A stretch of 64,000 nucleotides of DNA. It comes from Dactylis glomerata. Taxonomy: Eukaryota; Streptophyta; Magnoliopsida; Poales; Poaceae. This document shows positions 56,601-64,000 of the stretch, in pieces; position 1 is the stretch's first letter, and every line of letters begins with the position of its first letter. The stretch spans positions 5,180,090 through 5,244,089 of the forward strand of contig QXEO01000339.1 of NCBI GenBank assembly GCA_007115705.1. The letters run 5' to 3'. The position numbers were made by a program, and so were the translations under genes. The notes below the pieces were generated by a model, which worked only from the letters and a program-made list of their open reading frames with translations, had not been told where the DNA came from and did no database searches.

Positions 56601-58213
56601 ACCACATCAAAATCAATAGAATCCTTGTATGGCCCTATCTCAAAGTTCACACGTACCATGTAGTTTACCTTTATCTCACCATTGTCACTTAACCACTGAA
56701 TATAATATGGGTTAGGATGAGGTAAATATTTCAAACCCAGCTTAGCACATAACTCCTTACTTGCGAGGTTGCGACAACTTCCACCATCAATGATCACCTT
56801 GCAAGCTTTATTGGGACCAACTAGTGCCTTGGTTTGAAACAGGTTGCAGCGCTGAGAATCAACATTGGGCTGCACACTCAACGTACGTGGAGAGACAACA
56901 ATAATAGGAGAAGAATCAGCATATGCATCTTCACCTTCATCATCAAAACCAAATGGATCAGCATCTTCTCTGGTCTCATATCCGTTCTCAGTAACCACTA
57001 TCACTTTGTTGTTGGGACAATCTCTTTTAAAGTGTCCCTTGCCTCCACATGTATGACATAGTTTCTCAATAGCACGAGTCATGGAGGCACTCGAACCAGA
57101 ACTAGCGGCAGGTGTGGTAGCAGGACGTCTGGACTGAGCTCCAGAGGTCGCTGGCCTAGTGGACGAGGAGGGGCGAGTAGGAGTCCCCTCAAGTGGCACT
57201 GGGGCAGGGCTAGAAGGTGCCCTGGCAGTGTATCGACTGGCAGGTGAAAAGCGAGATTTTTGTTGCGCCTCTTCAGCAAGCTGTGCCTTAGCCTCCATAG
57301 CATGGTGAAGCAACTAATTCATATCATTGTAAGTATGATGCCGGACGATGTTCTTGATAGGAAGTCGGAGTCCATGCAAAAACCGTTGCATAGTCATCTG
57401 ACTAGACTCTTGAACTCGCGATCGCTGCATCAACAGTTCCATCTCCTTGTAATAAGCATCAAATGTCAAAAATCCTTGCTTCAGCTGTGTCAATCTATCA
57501 AAAACTGAACGCAAATAATTGGTGGGTACAAAACTAGCCTGCATGATTTCCTTCATCTCTGTCCATCACAAAACAGGAAGCTCATGAGCTGCTCGTCGTT
57601 GTGACAGAATATTATCCCACCAACGCAGGGCATAACCATCAAATTCTGAGGATGCAAGTTTGATCTTCTTATCTTCAGTGTAAGCATGCAAACGCCATAG
57701 GTTGTCAATCTTGAGCTCCCAAGTGAGGTAATCCTCCACATCACCTTCACCATCAAATCTGGGTATCGAGAACTTTGGCTTCCCTAGAAAATCATCCTTA
57801 GCAGGTATTACACGTCGGGCACCAAGGACATGTGGGGGCCGACCATGTTGTCCAAGACCATGCCCACGAGCATTGGGGCCTAGTAGATTGGCATTGTCAT
57901 GGCCACTGTCATCATCAGCAAAGTCAGCAGCAGGCTGCACAGGCGGTGGTACCATGGGTTGACGCAGCTCCGCTAGGGATTGGTTCAACTGATCAATGCT
58001 GTGCTGGAAAGTAGTGAATTAAGCTTGCATAGCTTGAACAGTATCTGCGGTCCCTTGCACTTTGAACTGGAGTTGCTGATGTGCAGTCACAGCGTCGGCA
58101 GTAGAACGATCCAACACCCCCTCCAGATGAGTGCGCAGTCCAACAAAGTCTGTCCAAACCACCGGTGTATCCCCATCTTTTTCCTGCATCACATCATAAC
58201 CACTAGTAGACAT
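53590..58213 (-). pseudogene. Gag-pol polyprotein of element F (CRM-like), four stops and one frameshift
   Basis: One frame from the ATG at 58213 (MSTSGYDVMQEKDGD). Gag: helical start, then KPKFSIPRFDGEGDVEDYL (near 57780-57725) and the rest of the core to 57314. Zinc knuckle CHTCGGKGHFKRDC at about 57058-57017. Protease with IIDGGSCRNLAS at about 56800. Reverse transcriptase with YFDDILIYS near 55660. RNase H from ECDASGIGIGG near 55215. Integrase with an HHCC finger (near 54680-54545), catalytic D in SMDFVLGLP and VSDRDVKF, and E in TDGQTEVVNR. A GPY/F-like part LRPRGAGPYRVL (near 53770) and FNVADLSPYDGDD follow. Stops: TAA 58019-58021, TGA 57566-57568, TAG 57314-57316, TGA 55421-55423; frameshift at the polypurine tract. 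Confidence 0.92.
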
Positions 58214-59363
58214 GATTAGTAGATTAGTGCACGAAATCAAAAATGTGTGGTGCCTCTCACAACTCACTCAAAAACTGACAAGAAAAGGTAATCTTACCGT
58301 TCCAAAGTGAATAGTAGTGTGTACCAGAACAAAGTATCAAGCTCATGCACGGATGTGATGAAGTGAATACCGAGGGTATAAGAGCGATCACACGACAAAC
58401 CAGGAATATATGGTGGAGCTGTAGGTATGGTATCCCAAGTACACCGCAAATAAGTCCTAGTGCTGATCGTCTGTCAAGACCCACGAAACACACACGGTGG
58501 AGATAAGCGAGGCAAAGCAACTCTGAAAAACAGCTCAAGAGATATAAGTGACAACGCACAGTAGCTCGTGTTGCAATGCACAAGAGAGACGCTAGCACTG
58601 GCTCGACGAACAGGCACAAGATTGCGCACACGGCAGCAGCCTGATGAGCACGAAGTAGCTAGTCTCGTATGGGTAAGCTCCTAACATGATACTGTAGATA
58701 GGCTGTAGCTAAAGCGATCAAAATCGTGTAGAAAGGACGCTATGGGGACACAGTGGTAACACGTTGTCGCGGCGGAGAAACCGACGAAAAATATGACACG
58801 GCAGAGATATACGACGCCGGAAACGCACGGCAGCGCGACGGCGACGCGAAATGGACAAAGTAGTTTGTCTCTCTTTTTTTTATAGGTGCGGCGTGTGCAC
58901 TCACGTCCTTTTTTTTTTACTTTTGCTTTTTTTTGAACTTAAACAAACCGGCCAAGTGCCTTGGGCTGAGCCTGGCGCTGGAGGCCAGACGGCCTCTACG
59001 CTCGCGCGAGGTCTCCCACGCGCTAGCGATGGCGAGCGAGACTCGTTCGCTTGGTCCTTTTTTTTTTACTAACTGAATTGGACCTGGGCCTTGCGCTTGA
59101 CCGCAGAGACGGTCTGGGGTCAGGCGATCCATGCTGAGCGCAGTGCTGCGAGCCTCCCACTCGACCGCAGAGGCGGTCTGAGGTCGAGCGCAGCTAGGGA
59201 TCGCTAGAGCGTCTTGTTTTTTTTAAGGTGGATCGATGGGGCTGGCTGGAAGACTCGATGGAATAGATCAAATCGATCTACTATGCAGAAAAGAACAACG
59301 CCTCCACACAGCCGCCGACCGCAGGAAGAAGATGAAGATCAACGAGGGACCAAGATATCAAGA
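58214..59363 (-). other. Leader of element F
   Basis: About 1.15 kb without a gene between the 5' LTR and gag. It is GC-rich with several runs of eight or more T (58867-58935 and 59056-59068, plus strand) and two copies of a hairpin motif, gaccgcagagacggtct at 59099-59115 and gaccgcagaggcggtct at 59163-59179. The sequence next to the LTR (tcttgatatcttggtccc, minus) matches the tRNA-Met primer complement only weakly, so the primer is uncertain. Confidence 0.65.
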
Positions 59364-60315
59364 TGATATGGGGTGGCCAGATCTTCTCGTGAGCGATGCG
59401 ATGGTGATGATGGCAGCGGATGATTGTCGGGGATAATTTGGTATCACCGATGAACTCTCCTCGCTTGAACCCTGTTGCCAATGCAACAGCTCTCAAACCC
59501 TGTAGGATATTCACGACTCCACACACTTGCGCATGTAGCCGTCGACCACGAAACGGTAGTTTCCAATCTACTGATTCCCAAGGGAACAACATATCACACT
59601 AAACTTGCAGTAGTATATCACCAAATCCAGATGAATTGGTGCGGAGGAATTCAGATGAATGCTTACAGCAGTTCAACGAAATAATCTGTAGTCTAAACGA
59701 GGTCTAACCCAAATTGAGGGGGCGCCCAGGGCTACTTATAGGTGGCCGGGCGTCCTCAGCAAAGACCTGGCCCAAAACCTGCCTGGTTTGGGCCCAAACT
59801 GACTCAGTTCGACTCAAACGGTTACATACCGACCCATATGTGGGTTCGGCCTAATTTTAGCACGCAGGCCAAGTGTGTAGCACGCCTTAGACGTGTAGAC
59901 ATCGTGTCATAGGCAGTCCTAGTACGCCATCACGTGCTCGTGCTCATCCAGACTCGATCTCCTTCACGTGGTGATGTTCTCCATGCTTGTGGCGCCGGCC
60001 TCCCTCTCCTCCCTCGCGCTCTCTTGCTTGATCACCACGTCGTGCTCCATGTGCTTCATATCCTCGCTCCCTCGAACCCCTTCTTCTCCAATGAACCTGA
60101 TCATACATATGAACAAAGACTTAGGCAGTATAAAATTCTCATTACAATAAATATCAAATTCTGCAAGGAGTGAGTTCACCTGCTGTTGTAACAACTTAGC
60201 ACGGGCTCGAGTAATTGGTCCAATCCTAATCTCATCATTGGACTTATCTTGATCAGCAACAATAGGATCATCAATAGTAGGTGGAGATGGCTGTGTAATA
60301 GGGATGTCCTCATCA
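59364..60315 (-). repeat. 5' LTR of element F
   Basis: Minus strand from tgatgaggacatccc (60315) to ccccatatca (59364), 952 bases, equal in length to the 3' LTR. TATA-like ctataagta at 59733-59741. Confidence 0.95.
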
Positions 60316-60320
60316 TCAAG

Positions 60321-60777
60321 AGAATTCATCTTACAAACAACATGTAACAAACATTCATCACATCAAGCAAACTAGGTCAAACACTAATAATCTAGCATGG
60401 CCATACCCCAATTTGGTATGATCATTAGATTATCACAACATCGTTGGTTCTATAAACTAGAATATTGGTGGTCTAGTCTATTACTATCTTCATTGTCATA
60501 GGTTCTCATTTCCACTTCTTCAATGTATCTTTGGTGTTGTACAGACTTCACATCCGCATTTCTTCAAGTTCTTCGTTGGCCTTCCACGTAGTGCATCATG
60601 TTGGGTCATCTAAAGCAAAATGAAACATTTTAAAAGGAAGTAGGAGAGATACAAGGAGTTCAAAATGCAAACCCTTTTTTTTATATAAACAGAAGCAAGA
60701 TGAGATTGATATTTTTATCCTAGGGTCTTCCTATTTCTAATCCAAACCTAGGGTCTCGATCCTACAGGCAACACTAT
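60321..60777 (-). other. Leader of element E
   Basis: Non-coding, collinear with the leader of element D (16370-16980). A gaccatact/agtatggtc-like palindromic text around the caaattggggtatg stretch is shared by both (16861-16900 and 60400-60420). Confidence 0.7.
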
Positions 60778-60789
60778 GCTCTGATACCA
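60778..60789 (-). promoter_or_regulatory. Primer-binding site (initiator tRNA-Met), element E
   Basis: The minus strand reads tggtatcagagc three bases after the 5' LTR end. Confidence 0.9.
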
Positions 60790-60792
60790 TTT

Positions 60793-61672
60793 TGTAATGC
60801 GGAGCTCCGGTGAGCCAATTCGTCTCCTAGGCGGCGATTCGAGTGGGAAAAAGGATGAGGAACTGGAGAGGAGAAGTGGGGGAATAGAGGGCGTCGATTG
60901 CGGAGGCCGTTTGGTCTCAGCATAGCGAGGGGGAAGGGGAGATCGTGGTCGGGGGTGGTTCCGAGGTTAAAGGAGGAACTAACCAGTGGGTCCCGGATGT
61001 TAGGGGGTGAGAGGATAGTGACGGTTACTGATTCGGAAAGTTTGGGTGGGTCATGCCGGTTGGGCCAGACTGGGCTGCTCGGTCCACTTCTCCTTTCCCT
61101 TTTTTCTCTTCTTTCTTTTTATTCTTTTCTGATTTCTTAAATCTTATGTATCTTTTGCATAAAAGCTTCAAATCCAGTCAAACCAATTGCTAAAATCTTG
61201 TAAAATTCAACACTACTATTTAAAATAGTGGAGAGACATTTTTCATGATGAAACATGTATTCCTCAAAACTTTGTAAATTTGGCCAAAATACTTTATTGC
61301 AATAATGCAAAGTTGGGTTAGGGTTTTTAAAATAATTTCTTTTAAATTCAGAGAATAAACTCTAATAAAATAACATTTGAACTTTATTTTAAAACACACT
61401 TTTAGAAATGTAAAACTTTATTTTGTATTAACCCTTTTGTAAATAATTCCTTTGCAAGTATGCTTGCATAAGATTTGAATGCATGCAAAATAATATTTTG
61501 AAAATTTATTTTCTCAAAATAATTCCTCAAGCAACAAAGGAAAGTTTGAAATAGTTTTTGTAATTCATTATTTTAAATAAACTCAAAAGTTTTAAATCCC
61601 TGTGATATTTCAATCAATACAAATAAAACAATTTTTTAATTCCAAAATTTGATAAAAACTTGGGATGTTACA
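60793..61672 (-). repeat. 5' LTR of element E, deleted to 880 bases
   Basis: The minus strand starts tgtaacatcccaag at 61672 and follows the 3' LTR from 50540 to about 49677, then jumps to the last seven or so bases of the LTR (gcattaca) beside the primer site. About 2.6 kb is missing. Confidence 0.88.
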
Positions 61673-61677
61673 TATTG

Positions 61678-62668
61678 GCGTTAAACGCATGAAGAAGCTT
61701 CATTTGGATCGACTTCTGGAATCACATTACTATGAATCATTTGAGACATGCAAGCCATGCCTTATGGGCAAGATGACTAGAACGTCGTTTTCCGGTTCAA
61801 TGGAACAGGCGATAGACTTGTTAGAAATCGTACATACTGATGTGTGTGGATCGATGAGTGTGCCGGCGTGTGGTCAATATCGTTATTTCATTACTTTCAC
61901 CGATGAATTAAGTAGATATGGGTATATTTACTTAATAAAACACAAGTCTGAAACATTTGAAAAGTTCAAAGAATTTTAGAGTGAAGTAGAAAATCATCGT
62001 AATAGAAAGATTAAATTTCTATGATCTGATCTTGGAGGACAATATCTAAGTTACGAGTTTGGCACACATATGAGAGAATGTGGAATAGTTTCACAACTCA
62101 CTCCTGATGGAACGCCACAACAAAATGGTGTATCCGAACATCGTAACCGTACTCTATTGGATATGGTTTGGTCTATGATGTCTCTTACCAATCTGCCACT
62201 ATCTTTTGGGGGTTATGCGTTAGAAACAACCGCTTTCACTTTAAATAGGACTCCATCTAAATCTATTGAAATGACACCGTATGAATTGTGGTTTGGAAAC
62301 AAACCTAAGCTATCATTTCTAAAAGTTTGGGGATGCGATGTTTATGTGAAGAAACTTCAGCCTGATAAACTTGAACCCAAAGCCGAAAAATGCGTCTTCA
62401 TAGGTGAGTGGCATAGCGCTGGAAACTATTCTGGTGGTGACTTCACCAAATAAAGTGGGAGCTAATGATGAAGATCATGAAACTTCAAAAGAGGATGCTA
62501 CCGAACCTCACAGGTCAACAAGAACATGCGTCGCTCCTAAACAGTACGATGATCTTGTCGTAAATGCCATTGTTGAGAACGATGACCCTGCGACGTATGA
62601 TGAAGCGATGATGAGCCCATATTCCAACAAATGGCATGAAGCCATGAAATCCGAAATGGAATCCATGT
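61678..62668 (+). pseudogene. Copia integrase and start of reverse transcriptase, broken
   Basis: Continues the Copia polyprotein after element E (GVKRMKKLHLDRLLESHYYE). The zinc-finger end CKPCLMGKM is present. The catalytic core has HTDVCGSM, SDLGGQYLS and NGVSEHRNRTLL, which supply the D, D and E. FGNKPKLSFLKVWGCDVYV follows. A TAG at 61977-61979 and a TGA just before SDLGG interrupt it, and a frameshift lies near 62405-62450. The frame then reads HRSTRTCVAPKQYDDL and PATYDEAMMSPYSNKWHEAM, the known lead-in of Copia reverse transcriptase, and stops at ESMYE, where foreign sequence begins (62669). It has clearly decayed for longer than its inserts. Confidence 0.88.
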
Positions 62669-62772
62669 ATGAAAAAACCATCAATATATGCACCTCTTTG
62701 CCGATCTAATCCCACATTGAGTCTTTTCGAGGCGAACATTGTTTTCCATGATTCTATCCTGTAGACCTAGCC

Positions 62773-63312
62773 ATGTCTTCATGTTGGAGCAATCCATTTG
62801 GTGGGTTCCCTTGTGTAGAAACCCTGGTTTCATATTGGGATTCTCCACGCAGCCCAGACAGACCAAGAGAGGAAGAGGTCAAGAAGCATGAGTATTGGAG
62901 GCCCAAGTTTAAAGAAGGAGTGAGAGAGATGCAAGCCCTTGACAAACTTGAACCTCGCAGACCAACCCTTTTAGATATTGAAGAACGATTCGAACTACTT
63001 AGCTGACATCTTGATGCCGAACAAGCACGTTCATGTGGCTCCCTTCTTCATGAAAAACTATTGCAGGAATATAGGAAAGCTATCAGAGTTCAGAATGTGT
63101 CAGCATACACAACAAGCTCTATGGAAACTATTGCTACACTAGAAAAAGAGATCAAGCTTTATAAAGTAGATTTGGCCAAGCAATACAATATCAACACCAA
63201 GCTTTCAGAGGCACACAAGGCGATAAGGAGAACAGTCATAAAGAGACTGAGAAGGCCTAGAGCTAAAAGAAGAACCTTCATCAACAAACTAAGCTTGGGG
63301 GAGTTTATCTAG
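62773..63312 (+). pseudogene. Unrecognised coiled-coil-like protein fragment
   Basis: A frame of about 180 codons from the ATG at 62773 (MSSCWSNPFGGFPCVETLVS), with one TGA at 63004-63006, ending at a TAG at 63310-63312. The first part is charged (PREEEVKKHEYWRPKFKEGV). The part after the stop is helical with a likely coiled coil (MEAIATLEKE-like: METIATLEKEIKLYKVDLA) and ends very basic (KRLRRPRAKRRTFINK). A polypurine-like tract follows directly. It may be the end of an element protein in the env or gag position. I do not recognise the family, and the true N-terminus may lie upstream. Confidence 0.5.
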
Positions 63313-64000
63313 TCTTATGATTTTTAGTTTATTATCTTGCATCTAGTTTTCTTTAGTAAGTATGGGAGTGATTTTATATTTGTGTGCTTAGTTTATGCAT
63401 GCTCTTAAAGCATTATCATGTATCCTTGGTTTGAGTGGTTTTTAATGAGAATATAAGTATGGTGTCATCCATGGTTTTCATTGTTTAGAGATTTACAATT
63501 GGTCACATCATGATAGGAAGTTTCAGCCACACTTTGCCTTGGATTAAAATTAACTTCATCATGTTTGACAAGCATAGAATCTATACAACTTAAGATATGA
63601 TATAGGAAAACTAAATAAAGAAAGATCAAAGTGATCAAATTTGTGTCCTTGTAGAAAGTTAAACTTGTGGGAGTGATTGTTATTGTATGGTAAAGAACTA
63701 GGAAGGGATGCTAACAAGGGGGCATGAGATACTCTCGTTATGATTAGAAACCAAAGAATCAATTTATGTGTTTATGAGTTATTTGATAGGCATGCTCTCA
63801 TGGAAAAAGTGAATCAAAAGAAGGCACCCGATGGAATCGGTTAGCCATGGCTTGAGAATTGAAAAATGTGGGAGAGAATGTGCCTTGATCAAATGACTCA
63901 TGAATAAAAGGTTCGTGTTGGGGGTTCTAATAAATGAGGTTGTTAACTGATGCCATGTTCTGTGGTGAAAGTGTTCAGCTACTCAACTACTAAACTGACC
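63313..64000 (+). other. Non-coding tail at the right edge
   Basis: AT-rich, no supportable gene. It includes the conserved gatggaatcggttagccatgg block at 63830-63850. Confidence 0.55.

Larger units (their letters stand above)
52635..60315 (-). mobile_element. CRM-like chromovirus F with near-complete gag-pol
   Basis: Complete insertion of 7681 bases in the leader/gag border of element E, flanked by TCAAG at 52630-52634 and 60316-60320. Both LTRs have 952 bases. The minus strand encodes gag, protease, reverse transcriptase, RNase H, integrase and a C-terminal tail that enters the 3' LTR. Four stops and one frameshift inactivate it. I counted about 33 substitutions and no indel between the LTRs (about 3.5 percent); with the commonly used grass rate of 1.3e-8 per site per year that is about 1.4 million years. 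Confidence 0.95.
40031..61672 (-). mobile_element. Pol-less zinc-knuckle LTR retrotransposon, element E
   Basis: Complete insertion in the Copia, flanked by TATTG at 40026-40030 and 61673-61677, opposite in orientation to its relative D. Minus-strand order: 5' LTR, strongly deleted (61672-60793); tRNA-Met primer site; leader; element F (52635-60315); broken gag-like gene; tail; polypurine tract; 3' LTR (50540-40031) containing copy C. Net of inserts the internal region is about 2.6 kb, without protease or polymerase. Confidence 0.92.
14593..62668 (+). mobile_element. Decayed Copia element, the host of the nest (three segments)
   Basis: The Copia parts are 14593-15145, 39201-40030 and 61678-62668, about 2.4 kb together. 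They carry gag, a zinc-knuckle remnant, protease, the pre-integrase and integrase domains and the first residues of reverse transcriptase, in the Copia order with integrase before reverse transcriptase. Elements D and E split it at 15145 and 40030. Taking out each insert with one target duplication joins the reading frame exactly at both places. The copy is truncated at 62668 and neither LTR is identified. Confidence 0.85.
62669..64000 (+). mobile_element. 3' part of a further LTR retrotransposon (Athila/Sabrina-related tail)
   Basis: Copia text ends at 62668. From here follow a reading frame (62773-63312), a polypurine-like aagcttgggggagtt at 63292-63306 and a non-coding stretch. The motif cacccgatggaatcggttag at 63825-63844, also found in copies A, B and element G, ties this tail to the Athila-related group. 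The rest of the element lies beyond the window. Confidence 0.55.

Noticed and set aside
56059..57061. Plus-strand frames over the F gag-pol
   Set aside because: They are shadows of the minus-strand polyprotein, which has clear protease and reverse transcriptase motifs.

Overview
The window reads as a stretch of large-genome grass DNA (most likely a Pooideae species such as a wheat, barley, oat or ryegrass relative) made almost entirely of nested LTR retrotransposons. The organism call is an inference: primer-binding sites match plant tRNA-Asp and initiator tRNA-Met, the LTR that opens tgatacgtctcaaacg resembles grass Sabrina/WHAM-type Athila relatives as I remember them, and there are Athila, CRM-like chromovirus and Copia coding remnants. 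I see no intact host gene, no tRNA or rRNA gene and no CRISPR array.

Layout. 1-6669: a rearranged minus-strand Sabrina-like element (copy A), inserted into the gag of a minus-strand CRM-like chromovirus fragment (H, 6670-10509). 10516-13440: LTR plus gag debris of another Gypsy element. 13441-14592: Copia-leader-like sequence, a small fold-back and unassigned DNA. From 14593 to about 62668 a decayed plus-strand Copia element acts as host. It is split twice. Element D (15146-39195, plus, target duplication CCTAG) carries the Athila element G (17559-33599, minus, GGACC), which carries Sabrina-like copy B (22299-28870, plus, AGGAG). Element E (40031-61672, minus, TATTG) carries Sabrina-like copy C (41092-48133, plus, CCCCA) inside its 3' LTR and CRM-like element F (52635-60315, minus, TCAAG) in its internal region. 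62669-64000 is the tail of a further element with a coiled-coil-like reading frame.

Six insertions have both ends in the window and each is flanked by an exact 5-bp duplication, so boundaries and order of insertion are secure: Copia first, then D and E, then G, C and F, then B. Removing D and E restores the Copia reading frame at both splits.

Functionally, most of these elements lack pol. D and E encode only a gag-like protein with several zinc knuckles; G has gag, protease and the Athila ORF1 but no reverse transcriptase or integrase; A, B and C carry three different small cargo reading frames between a common LTR/primer site and a common 3' tail. Only F keeps a full gag-pol, and it is broken by four stops and one frameshift. 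The main points of interest are the exchangeable cargo of A/B/C, polypurine-tract copies inside their internal regions, the pol-less zinc-knuckle family D/E with LTRs of 3.5-4 kb that are deleted in both 5' copies, and pol tails with a CR-like motif encoded inside the LTRs of F and H.
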